This document shows positions 35,736 to 43,480 of a stretch of 64,000 bases of DNA, one piece after another. The stretch comes from CADEEN01 sp963751775 (GTDB lineage: Bacteria; Pseudomonadota; Gammaproteobacteria; Burkholderiales; Burkholderiaceae_C): the NCBI GenBank assembly GCA_963751775.1, contig CAVVVW010000003.1, positions 186,001 through 250,000 of the forward strand. The letters are read 5' to 3'. Position numbers and translations under genes: made by a program. How positions within the stretch are numbered: position 1 is the stretch's first letter; every line of letters starts with the position of its first letter. Below the pieces are notes generated by a model. The model did not search any database and was not told where the DNA came from. It saw nothing but the letters and a program-made list of their open reading frames with translations.

Positions 35736-38228
35736 ATGCCACTGCCCACCCAAGCACGCGTCGTCATCGTTGGCGGCGGCATCGCCGGCTGCTCCACTGC
35801 CTACCACCTGGCCAAGCTCGGCATCAGCGACGTGCTGCTGCTCGAACAGGGCAAGCTGACCTGCGGCACCACCTGGCACGCGGCCGGCCTGGTCGGGCAG
35901 ATGCGGCCCAACCGCAACATGACGCGCATGAGCAAGTACGGCATCGAGCTGTACAGCACGCTCGAGGCCGAGACCGGGCTGGCCACCGGCTGGAAGCAGT
36001 GCGGCAGCGTCAACGTCGCACGCACGCCCGAGCGCTGGCAGGTGCTGAAGAAGCAGGCCGCGCTGGCGCGCAGCTTCGGCGTCGAGGTGCAGCTGATCAC
36101 GCCACGCGAGGCCGGCGACCTGTTTCCGGTGATGCGCACCGACGACCTCGCCGGCGCGATCTGGATCCCCGGCGACGGCAAGGCCAACCCGGCCGACCTG
36201 ACGATGTCGCTGGCCAAGGGCGCACGCAAGCGCGGCGCGAAGCTGGTCGAGGACACCGAGGTCACCGGCGTGATCGTCGAGCACGGCCGCCATGGCGCAG
36301 AAGTTCGCGGCGTGCGCACGATGGCCGGCGACGTGCGCTGCGAGGTGCTGGTCAACTGCGCCGGCCAGTGGGCGCGCCAGTTCGGCGCCCTGGCCGGCGT
36401 CAACGTGCCGCTCTATTCGGCCGAGCACTTCTACATCGTCACCGGGCTGATCGAAGGCGTGCACCCGATGCTGCCGGTGATGCGCGACCCCGACGGCTTC
36501 ATCTACTACAAGGAAGAAGTGGGCGGCCTGGTGATGGGCGGCTTCGAGCCCATGGCCAAGCCGTGGAAGGTCGACCCGATTCCGAACACCTTCCAGTTCC
36601 AGTTGCTCGACGAAGACTGGGACCAGTTCGAGCCGCTGATGACCAACGCCATCCACCGCACGCCGTGCCTGGAGACGGCGCAGATCAAGATGCTGCTCAA
36701 CGGCCCCGAGAGCTTCACGCCCGACGGCAACTTCATCCTCGGCGAGGCGCCCGAGCTGCGCAACTACTTCGTCTGCGCCGGCTTCAACTCGGCCGGCATC
36801 GCCAACTCGGGCGGCGCCGGGCACCTGATCGCCGAGTGGATCGCCGGCGGCGAGGCGCCGAGCGACCTGTGGGACGTGGACCTGCGCCGCTTCGGCGCCT
36901 TCACCGCCAACCGCCGTGCGCTGGCCCGGCGCACCGCCGAAACGCTGGGCCTGCACTACGCGATGCGCTGGCCGCGCCAGGAGCTGGAAAGCGCGCGGCC
37001 GCTGCGCACCTCGCCGCTGTACGACCTGCTGGCCGCAGGGCGACCACGAGGCGCCGGTGGCGCCTGGGGTGCCGAGTTCGGCAGCAAGAACGGCTGGGAG
37101 CGGGCCAACTACTTCAGGCCGGCCGGACAGCCGCGCCCCGCGTTCGGCCTCGCCGCGCCGGGCTGGCTGCCCTGGGTGCAGGCCGAGATGCGCGCCACCC
37201 GCGAGGCCGTCGCGCTGTACGACCAGACCTCGTTCGGCAAGCTGCTGGTGCAGGGCCGCGACGCGCTGGCGCTGCTGCAACGCCTGTGCGCCAACGAGAT
37301 CGACGTGCCCGAGGGGCGCATGGTCTACACCGCGATGCTCAACGACCGCGGCGGCTTCGAGAGCGACCTGACCGTGATGCGCCAGGCCGCGGACCGCTTC
37401 CTGGTCGTCACCGGCTCGGCCCAGCCGCAACGCGACCGCGACTGGATCACGCGCCACGCGAGCGCCGACGAACATGTCGTCGTGACCGATGTCAGCGCGC
37501 TGTATTCGGTGCTGTCGCTGATGGGCCCGCGCTCGCGCGAGCTGCTGGCCCGCGTCAGCCCCGACGACCTGTCGCCGCAGGCGCTGAAGTTCTCGCACAC
37601 GCGCGAGATCGACCTCGGCCTGGCCCGCGTGCGCGCCGCGCGCATGAGCTACGTCGGCGGGCCGGGCTACGAGCTGTACGTGCCGATCGAGATGGCGCGC
37701 CATGTCTACCTGGCGCTGCACGAAGCCGGCGCCGACCTGGGCGCGAGCGATGAATCGGGCCGCCCGGGCGGCCTGGTCGACGCCGGCTACTTCGCGCTCG
37801 ACGCGCTGCGCATCGAGGCCGGCCGCCGCGCCTGGGGCGCCGAACTCGGGCCCGACGAAACGCCGTGGCAGGCCGGCCTGGCCTTCGCAGTGAAGCTGGA
37901 CAAGCCCGCGCCGTTCATCGGCCGCGAGGCGCTGGTGAAGTCGCAGGGCCAACCGCTGGCCAAGAAGCTGCTCTGCTTCGTGCTCGACGACCCCGCCGCC
38001 TACGTCTGGGGCGGCGAGGCGATCCAGATCGACGGCGAGGCCGTCGGCGAACTCAGCTCCGCCGGCTGGAGCCTGGCCGCCGGCGCCTGCGTCGGCCTGG
38101 GCTATGTGCGCGGCGCCGCGGCGCAGCAGGCGCACCGCGGCACGCGGGTGGTGATCGACCTGTGGGGCGAGCCGATCGGCGCCACGGCCTGGGACGAGGC
38201 CGCGCTGCAGCGGCAGCGGCCGGGCTGA
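35736..38228 (+). CDS. Second dimethylglycine dehydrogenase-like flavoprotein with GcvT domain
   Basis: An 830-residue paralogue of the gene at 29.1-31.5 kb. The FAD motif RVVIVGGGIAGCSTAYHLAK, the covalent-FAD histidine in CGTTWHAAGLVGQM, the KNGWERANYFRPAG linker, and a GcvT-like half (TSFGKLLVQGRDALALLQRL; FESDLTVMRQAADRFLVV) are all present. The ATG at 35736 is chosen because it places the Rossmann motif at residues 8-27, as in the paralogue. Around 37035-37065 the stretch before GAEFGSKNGW is longer and odder than in the paralogue, possibly two compensating shifts. Role: oxidative N-demethylation; substrate not defined. Confidence 0.85.
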   Translation: MPLPTQARVVIVGGGIAGCSTAYHLAKLGISDVLLLEQGKLTCGTTWHAAGLVGQMRPNRNMTRMSKYGIELYSTLEAETGLATGWKQCGSVNVARTPERWQVLKKQAALARSFGVEVQLITPREAGDLFPVMRTDDLAGAIWIPGDGKANPADLTMSLAKGARKRGAKLVEDTEVTGVIVEHGRHGAEVRGVRTMAGDVRCEVLVNCAGQWARQFGALAGVNVPLYSAEHFYIVTGLIEGVHPMLPVMRDPDGFIYYKEEVGGLVMGGFEPMAKPWKVDPIPNTFQFQLLDEDWDQFEPLMTNAIHRTPCLETAQIKMLLNGPESFTPDGNFILGEAPELRNYFVCAGFNSAGIANSGGAGHLIAEWIAGGEAPSDLWDVDLRRFGAFTANRRALARRTAETLGLHYAMRWPRQELESARPLRTSPLYDLLAAGRPRGAGGAWGAEFGSKNGWERANYFRPAGQPRPAFGLAAPGWLPWVQAEMRATREAVALYDQTSFGKLLVQGRDALALLQRLCANEIDVPEGRMVYTAMLNDRGGFESDLTVMRQAADRFLVVTGSAQPQRDRDWITRHASADEHVVVTDVSALYSVLSLMGPRSRELLARVSPDDLSPQALKFSHTREIDLGLARVRAARMSYVGGPGYELYVPIEMARHVYLALHEAGADLGASDESGRPGGLVDAGYFALDALRIEAGRRAWGAELGPDETPWQAGLAFAVKLDKPAPFIGREALVKSQGQPLAKKLLCFVLDDPAAYVWGGEAIQIDGEAVGELSSAGWSLAAGACVGLGYVRGAAAQQAHRGTRVVIDLWGEPIGATAWDEAALQRQRPG

Positions 38229-38425
38229 CGAGGTGGTCGAACGGGCGCACGGCCAGCGATCGATCCACCGTTTCTTGGGCCGCGTATGACGCCGAGTGAT
38301 CCGCAACAGGAGGGCCGCTCTTGTGGCTTCCACAGAGCAATGGCGCCACGTACGATCGCGACAGGCGCTGGCTGCATTAGCAGTGGTGCAGCCGGCATCG
38401 ACACACTTCTATTCCTAGTCCTCAG
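38229..38425. other. Intergenic region with no recognised feature
   Basis: These 197 bases separate the AEP region from the small-enzyme array. Base composition drifts to lower GC toward the right. No palindrome or promoter stands out to me. Confidence 0.4.
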
Positions 38426-38900
38426 ATGGATCGAGACCGTGACCGCGAGCAAGATCAGTTGGTCTTCGTGATCAGGGCGACCAATATTGTGGAATCTAAG
38501 ATGAAACGCGTTATTGCCGCGTTCATCAACGCACCTTCGGACCGGTCCTCGTTCGTCGATTCATATCTTCTAGACAACGCCACAGTTCCATTTGGAGCGA
38601 AGGTTAAGCTGGTGTTGTCTATCGCTAGATCTCTCTCCGTCAAGGTCAAGTGTGAGGACAATGCATGTCCTCCTGAGCCGTCGCAACGCCTTCGCTCACC
38701 AGGATCATTTGGGCTCCGTTCGCGTCCTCACCGGTCCAGATGCGTATCCAGACGTTTCCTTCGTAGTCGAGTCAGTCAAGGCCTCAGGCGAGTTGGAAAC
38801 TGTCACTCAGACGCGCGCCTTCGCCGAGTTCATGGACGCATACACCACGGTAGAGGCGGACCTTGACGCTCTACTCGCCGCGTTGAAGGTTGGGACGTGA
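38426..38900 (+). CDS. Hypothetical protein with HEPN-like RNAFAH motif (one frameshift)
   Basis: A helical protein of about 157 residues once one base is removed at about 38645-38665. It starts MDRDRDREQDQLVFVIRATN, then VESKMKRVIAAFINAP. After the break, MHVLLSRRNAFAHQDH carries an RNxxAH motif like that of HEPN-type or MtlR/DUF4145-like proteins. The gene is visibly less GC-rich than its neighbours, which suggests transfer. Its stop is followed after one base by an attC-like palindrome. Function unknown; HEPN proteins are often RNases or toxin partners, but no antitoxin is adjacent. Confidence 0.5.
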
Positions 38901-38901
38901 G

Positions 38902-38965
38902 GCCTAACCCGCGCATGACGGACCTCGTGCCTGCGGCGCGTGGCCCCTCATGCGCAACGTTTGGC
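38902..38965 (+). repeat. attC-like imperfect palindrome
   Basis: Starts GCCTAAC (RYYYAAC pattern) at 38902 and ends GTTTGGC at 38965 (GTTRRRY with one mismatch). The ends are complementary except for one base. Inside are the perfect arms GCGCATGA (38911-38918) and TCATGCGC (38948-38955). It begins just after the stop of one gene and ends 44 bases before the next start, as in integron cassettes. No integrase is in the window and the fourth base of the 3' core is wrong, so the call is tentative. Confidence 0.4.
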
Positions 38966-39009
38966 CGCGCAGATTGCACATTCCCGGTCCTCTCAGCACT
39001 GGAGCAGCC

Positions 39010-39396
39010 ATGAAGCGTGTCACCGGCATCGGCGGGGTCTTCTTCAAGTCCAAAGACCCGAAGGCACTTGGCGCTTGGTACAAGACGCACCTTGGAATCG
39101 ACGTCGAAGAATGGGGTGGCGCTGCGTTCCGATGGAAGGGCCCGGACAACCCTGACGGTGGTGGCACGACCGTCTGGAGTCCGTTTGCGGCGGACACGAG
39201 CTACTTTGCTCCGGGCATGGCGTCCTTCATGATCAACTACCGCGTCGAGGATGTGCATGCCCTGCTGGCCGTCCTTCGCGCCGAAGGTGTGCAAGTCGAG
39301 GAGAAGGTCGAAGAGTCCGAGCACGGCAAGTTCGGCTGGATCATCGACCCCGAGGGAAACAAGATCGAGCTCTGGCAACCGCCCGTCGGGCAATGA
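39010..39396 (+). CDS. VOC (glyoxalase/bleomycin-resistance fold) family protein
   Basis: A 128-residue vicinal-oxygen-chelate protein with two beta-alpha-beta-beta-beta units: GIGGVFFKSKDPKALGAWY (about 5-23) and SFMINYRVEDVHALLAVL, ending GWIIDPEGNKIELWQP. The glutamate in the last motif is a typical metal ligand, and a histidine-type first ligand is not evident. GGAGCAGCC precedes the ATG. The substrate is unknown; members act as lyases, dioxygenases or drug-binding proteins. First gene after the attC-like site. Confidence 0.8.
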   Translation: MKRVTGIGGVFFKSKDPKALGAWYKTHLGIDVEEWGGAAFRWKGPDNPDGGGTTVWSPFAADTSYFAPGMASFMINYRVEDVHALLAVLRAEGVQVEEKVEESEHGKFGWIIDPEGNKIELWQPPVGQ

Positions 39397-39470
39397 AGAC
39401 CAGTGACGGCCCGCAGCGGGCCGGTTTGCTCGACGCTAGGGCGTGCCGACCCAATCGGAGTGTGCACACG

Positions 39471-40232
39471 ATGAAACTGACTCTGACGCTCATCCTTGCC
39501 CTCTCGATGCCGTTGTCGGCAAACGCCCAGAGCAGCGGCAACTTGCGCGGAAAGGTTGCGGTTGTTTCGCTCATCGGCGACGTCATCACCATCGACACCT
39601 ACCGTCGAAAGATCGGCACGTTGATCGAGGCCAACTATCAGGAGGTCATTCCCGTCTCGACCCCAGTCTTCGACAACACTGCCATTTCGGCGGCAGCCGA
39701 TGCCGTCTATCCACAGCTGGCCGCAGGCGCGTCTGTCGCGACACTGGCGGTGCCAACCCCTGATTCTGGTTTCGACCCCGCTCGTCTGGTCGTCGACGGG
39801 GCCGTATCTCGGTCGAACGCGCTTGTCACCGCGCTTCGAGAGAATGGGTTCACCCACCTTCTTGCCATTACAAAGCATCGGGGCACTGCCCGGTTGCAGC
39901 TGGCTGGCGAAACTGTGGGTGGCGGCCACCTTCAGGGAATAGGGTTCTATATCGACAATGAGTTTTGGACGACACGTAGCGACACAGGCGAGATGGGCAA
40001 AGGCTTCATAGCGCCGTATGCCTATATTCGACTCCTCCTGATCAACGTCGAGAGTCTTGAGATACAGGGCGACAAAGCCATCACGGCAAGCGCTGTTCGC
40101 TCATCGGCTCGCAACAAGGCTGGGTTCGATCCGTGGGGCGCAATGACCGCAGAGGAAAAGGTTTCGATGCTGCAGAGTCTGCTGAAGCAGCATGTCTCGG
40201 CGGCAGTGCCCATGCTGTTTGCACAGAAATAG
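39471..40232 (+). CDS. Secreted hypothetical protein
   Basis: A 253-residue protein with a clear Sec signal peptide, MKLTLTLILALSMPLSANAQ (cleavage after about residue 20). The mature part has alternating beta/alpha pattern segments such as GKVAVVSLIGDVITIDTY and HLLAITKHRGTARLQLAGE. I do not recognise a family. The chosen ATG gives the signal peptide; an upstream in-frame ATG does not. Lower GC and codon use set it apart from the housekeeping genes. It is probably periplasmic or exported. Confidence 0.65.
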   Translation: MKLTLTLILALSMPLSANAQSSGNLRGKVAVVSLIGDVITIDTYRRKIGTLIEANYQEVIPVSTPVFDNTAISAAADAVYPQLAAGASVATLAVPTPDSGFDPARLVVDGAVSRSNALVTALRENGFTHLLAITKHRGTARLQLAGETVGGGHLQGIGFYIDNEFWTTRSDTGEMGKGFIAPYAYIRLLLINVESLEIQGDKAITASAVRSSARNKAGFDPWGAMTAEEKVSMLQSLLKQHVSAAVPMLFAQK

Positions 40233-40376
40233 CCTGCGCGCGCCCAACTGCAGCGGCTGGCGCGCGTGCCGAAGTGCGCTCCAGTACCCTCGTATCTTCT
40301 GAGCAGAGTCGATTGCGCACTGCCGGCGCATCGGCTACAAACCCATCGTCTGAAGCAGATCGAAACGGAGGTCGAC

Positions 40377-40767
40377 GTGATCCATGGGTCCTGCCACTGC
40401 GGCGCAGTCACATGGGACTTCAAAGGGATGCCCGAGGGGGCGACGGCGTGCAACTGTACGGTTTGTCGTCGCTACGGTGTGTTGTGGGCCTATGACTTCG
40501 AGGGCGAAGGAATCAATGTCTCGGGTCCGAGCAAAGCCTACGTCCGGGGCAAGGCGATCGAGTTCCACTTCTGCCCGACATGCGGCTGTGTTGCCTACTG
40601 GCGTGCGCAAGCCCCAGGTGAAGACGGGCGTCGTCGGATAGCGGTCAATCTGCGCCTGACCGAGCCGGATGCCATTGCCAGCGTTCCGATCGATCACTTC
40701 GATGGCCTGAGCACATTCGACGACCTGCCACGAGACGGGCGATGTGTAGCGGGACTATTGGTTCTAG
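40377..40767 (+). CDS. GFA (glutathione-dependent formaldehyde-activating) family zinc protein (one frameshift near the end)
   Basis: Small zinc protein of the GFA/CENP-V fold. It starts with GTG after CGGAGG, giving VIHGSCHCGAVTWDFKG. The zinc cysteines are in GSCHCGAV, ACNCTVCRRYG and FCPTCGCVAYW. At about 40750 an extra G in GTAGCGGGAC spoils the end; without it the protein ends R-C-V-A-D-Y-W-F and totals 130 codons, the usual GFA ending. GFA proteins are related to formaldehyde-glutathione chemistry, but most members are uncharacterised. Confidence 0.8.
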
Positions 40768-40785
40768 GAGGCAGAAGGGCAGACC

Positions 40786-41214
40786 ATGGCCAATGCGATT
40801 CCAGAGGTCACGACCGACGTCTTGCAAGCCTTTGCCGAGGCATGGAATCGCCACGACGTCGATGCACTGATGTCATTCATGACGGAGGATTGCGTGTTCG
40901 AAGCCTCCGCAGGCCCGGACGTGTGTGGCGCTCGCTATGCGGGCCGCGAGGCGGTCCGGGCTGCCTATGCGGAGGTGTGGAAGACCTTCCCCGATGCACA
41001 CTGGGGCAATGCGCGGCATTTTGTCCACGGGATGCGCGGGGTCTCGGAGTGGACATTCACAGGAACACGGGTGGACGGTAGCCGCGTGGAAGTACAGGGT
41101 TGTGATCTGTTCACCTTTCGAGACGGCAAGATCGCCCTGAAGAACTCCTACCGCAAGAACCGCCCACCCACGGCTGCGTCCAACACTGAGTTCGGCGCGG
41201 CGCGTGAGCCATGA
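40786..41214 (+). CDS. SnoaL-like / NTF2-fold protein
   Basis: A 142-residue protein of the SnoaL-like NTF2 superfamily. VLQAFAEAWNRHDVDALMSF is the opening helix pair, then CVFEASAGPDVCGARYAGRE, and the beta-strand end YEVQGCDLF-type segment (VEVQGCDLFTFRDGKIA). Members are isomerases, hydrolases or binding proteins with a cone-shaped pocket; the substrate is not predictable. It follows the GFA gene by 18 bases with AGGAGG in the gap, so both are likely on one transcript. Confidence 0.8.
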   Translation: MANAIPEVTTDVLQAFAEAWNRHDVDALMSFMTEDCVFEASAGPDVCGARYAGREAVRAAYAEVWKTFPDAHWGNARHFVHGMRGVSEWTFTGTRVDGSRVEVQGCDLFTFRDGKIALKNSYRKNRPPTAASNTEFGAAREP

Positions 41215-41249
41215 CGCCCAGACGGGCAGCCGAATGAGGTGGCAACAAC

Positions 41250-41645
41250 ATGGCGAAGAGCGCAACGACCCATGGCGAATCCCCTGCAAGGCTGATCGAC
41301 GCGAGGATCGAGGAACTGGACGACTGGCGGGGCAAGACGCTCGCGCACGTCCGCGCCCTGATCAAACAGGCTGAGCCCGCGGTGGTCGAGGAGTGGAAGT
41401 GGCGGGGCGTTCCGGTTTGGTATCGCGATGGACTGATCTGCACCGGTGAGACGTACAAGAGCGTCGTGAAGCTGACTTTCTTCAAGGGCGCTTCGCTCGA
41501 GGACCCTGCGGGGCTATTCAACTCCAGCCTCGAAGGCAACGCCAGGCGCGCCATCGATATCCACGAGGGCGATGAGATGGATGAGGACGCCTTCAAGACG
41601 CTCATACGCGCGGCTGCAGCCCTGAACAGGTCAGCGGCCCGATAG
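41250..41645 (+). CDS. DUF1801 domain protein
   Basis: A 131-residue YdhG-like protein. The domain runs from about residue 15 to 125 with ARIEELDDWRGKTLAHVRAL, AVVEEWKWRGVPVWY and KSVVKLTFFKGASLEDP. The family is widespread among small stress or metabolism-linked genes and has no proven activity. It is on the plus strand, 35 bases after the SnoaL gene and 3 bases before the next VOC gene. Confidence 0.85.
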   Translation: MAKSATTHGESPARLIDARIEELDDWRGKTLAHVRALIKQAEPAVVEEWKWRGVPVWYRDGLICTGETYKSVVKLTFFKGASLEDPAGLFNSSLEGNARRAIDIHEGDEMDEDAFKTLIRAAAALNRSAAR

Positions 41646-41648
41646 CCC

Positions 41649-42074
41649 ATGATTCACATACGCGAGCTTGACCACCTTGTGTTGCGGGTCATTGACCTCG
41701 ATCGCATGCTGCGCTTTTACTGCGGTGTGCTCGGCTGCACGATCGAACGGCGCCAAGACGACATCGGGTTGGTTCAGCTCCGCGCGGGTCGGTCATTGGT
41801 GGACCTCGTGCCTGTGGGCGGCCAACTCGGCAAGGCCGGCGGTGCGCCGCCCGCGAAGGAAGGCCGAAACCTTGATCACTTCTGCTTGCGCGTCGAGCCA
41901 TTCGATGAGGCAATCATCCGTCGTCAGCTGCAAGCACATGGTGTCGAGGCGGGGCCCACGGCCACCCGGAACGGAGCCGAAGGAGAGGGCCCGTCGATCT
42001 ACATCGCTGATCCGGAAGGCAATGTCGTGGAACTCAAAGGGCCGCCCGTGCTCACGATGCCATCTTGCCTATAG
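41649..42074 (+). CDS. VOC family protein (glyoxalase-like)
   Basis: A 141-residue VOC protein. It starts MIHIRELDHLVLRVIDLDRM, where the HLVLRV histidine is a probable metal ligand. NLDHFCLRVEPFDEAII supplies the second-module histidine, and IYIADPEGNVVELKGPP the glutamate. The H/H/E set indicates a metal-binding and probably catalytic member, unlike the VOC gene at 39.0 kb. It starts 3 bases after the DUF1801 stop, so translational coupling is likely. Substrate unknown. Confidence 0.85.
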   Translation: MIHIRELDHLVLRVIDLDRMLRFYCGVLGCTIERRQDDIGLVQLRAGRSLVDLVPVGGQLGKAGGAPPAKEGRNLDHFCLRVEPFDEAIIRRQLQAHGVEAGPTATRNGAEGEGPSIYIADPEGNVVELKGPPVLTMPSCL

Positions 42075-42099
42075 CGCAGACGCAACCAAGGGGCCGACC

Positions 42100-42918
42100 A
42101 TGACTTCTCCTGACGGCGACAAGCTGTTTGCGGGCTCCATCCCGCAGTTCTACGAGCAGTACATGGTTCCTCTGATCTTCGCGCCCTATGCGGCCGACCT
42201 CGCTTCCCGCGTGGCCCGGCGTCGGCCGGCACGCGTGCTGGAGATCGCGGCAGGCACCGGCGTCGTGACGCGTCAGCTCGCCAGCGTCCTTGCCCCCGAA
42301 GTCTCGATCATCGCGACCGATCTGAATCAGGCGATGCTCGACCACGCGGCCGTGGTCGGCACGGCCCGTGCCGTCGACTGGCGGCAAGCCGACGCGATGC
42401 GGCTGCCCTTTCCCGACGCAGACTTCGACGTCGTCGTTTGCCAGTTCGGGGCCATGTTCTTCCCGGACAGAGCCGTCGCCTTCGCCGAGGCAAGACGCGT
42501 GCTGCGCGCGGGCGGCGTGTTCATGTTCAACGTTTGGGATCGAATCGAGGAAAACGAATTCGCCGATGCGGTGACTCTGGCCCTCGCAAGCGTCTTCCCG
42601 CGCGATCCGCCTCGGTTCCTGGCCCGCATTCCCCATGGCTATCACGACACGTCGGCAATTGCTCGCGACCTCGAGCGCGGTGGCTTTGCCCGAGCGCCGG
42701 AGATCGTCACCCTGGCGGCACGCAGCCGCGCAGACTCGCCGCACATCCCCGCCATCGCGTACTGCCAGGGTACGCCGCTGCGAAACGAAATCGAGGCGCG
42801 GACCTCATCACGCCTGAGCGAGCTTACCGACGTCGCGGCGGCGGCGGTCGCGCGTCGGTTCGGCGAGGGTGCCGTGGACGGCAAGATTCAGGCTCACGTC
42901 GTCATCGTCGAACGGTAG
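42100..42918 (+). CDS. Class I SAM-dependent methyltransferase
   Basis: A 272-residue methyltransferase of the UbiE/COQ5-like type. Motif I is VLEIAAGTGVVTRQLA (about 46-61), motif II IIATDLNQAML, the post-II acidic segment ADAMRLPFPDADFDVVVCQFG, and the GGVFMFNVWD strand follows. The C-terminal half is a variable substrate domain. The ATG at 42100 follows the VOC gene by 25 bases. It is probably a small-molecule methyltransferase; the acceptor is unknown. Confidence 0.85.
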   Translation: MTSPDGDKLFAGSIPQFYEQYMVPLIFAPYAADLASRVARRRPARVLEIAAGTGVVTRQLASVLAPEVSIIATDLNQAMLDHAAVVGTARAVDWRQADAMRLPFPDADFDVVVCQFGAMFFPDRAVAFAEARRVLRAGGVFMFNVWDRIEENEFADAVTLALASVFPRDPPRFLARIPHGYHDTSAIARDLERGGFARAPEIVTLAARSRADSPHIPAIAYCQGTPLRNEIEARTSSRLSELTDVAAAAVARRFGEGAVDGKIQAHVVIVER

Positions 42919-42962
42919 CGAGCACGCGTCGCGCACCAACCCCTTGCGGCACAGGAGGTGAA

Positions 42963-43394
42963 ATGGTCCTCAACGGCAGTTGCCACTGCGCGAACATCAG
43001 CTTCGAGCTCGACTGGCCGGACACTCAACCCGATGTGCCTGCACGCGCCTGCTCATGCTCGTTTTGCACCAAGCATGGCGGCGTCTGGACTTCGAACCCC
43101 GCGGCAAAGCTGTCGGTCGTCCTGCAAGACACCGCGCTCGTCTCGAAGTACGCCTTCGGCACCGAGACCGCTGCCTTCCACGTCTGTGCCCGTTGCGGTG
43201 CGGTACCCCTGGTCACCAGCGAGATTGACGGCCATCTCTACGCCGTCGTCAACGTCAACACGTTCGAGGGCTTCGATCCCTCGCGGCTGCATCGGGCCAG
43301 CGCCAGCTTCGACGGTGAAGATGTTCAGTCGCGCCTGGCGCGCCGGAGCAAGAACTGGATTGCCGATGTCCAAATCGTTGAAGTCGGCGCCTGA
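42963..43394 (+). CDS. GFA family zinc protein (second copy)
   Basis: A 143-residue GFA/CENP-V fold protein, complete. It starts MVLNGSCHCANISFELDW. The zinc cysteines are in GSCHCANI, ACSCSFCTKHGG and HVCARCGAVPLV. A very good ribosome site, AGGAGGTGA, ends two bases before the ATG. It differs clearly from the copy at 40.4 kb (for example in having the longer ACSCSFCTKHGGVW motif and C-terminal SKNWIADVQIVEV), so the two are not a recent duplication. Confidence 0.87.
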   Translation: MVLNGSCHCANISFELDWPDTQPDVPARACSCSFCTKHGGVWTSNPAAKLSVVLQDTALVSKYAFGTETAAFHVCARCGAVPLVTSEIDGHLYAVVNVNTFEGFDPSRLHRASASFDGEDVQSRLARRSKNWIADVQIVEVGA

Positions 43395-43480
43395 CCGATC
43401 GCTGCAGCGATGGCGTGGCTCGGCTGTCTCATTGCCGCGCCCGTTCTGCCGCTTGCCATCGCCGACTCACGGGGAATGAC

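Noticed and set aside
40233..40376. A second attC site after the secreted-protein gene
   Set aside because: GCCCAAC and a GCGCGCC/GGCGCGC dyad are present, but the core lies inside the loop and no GTTRRRY end exists at a sensible distance.
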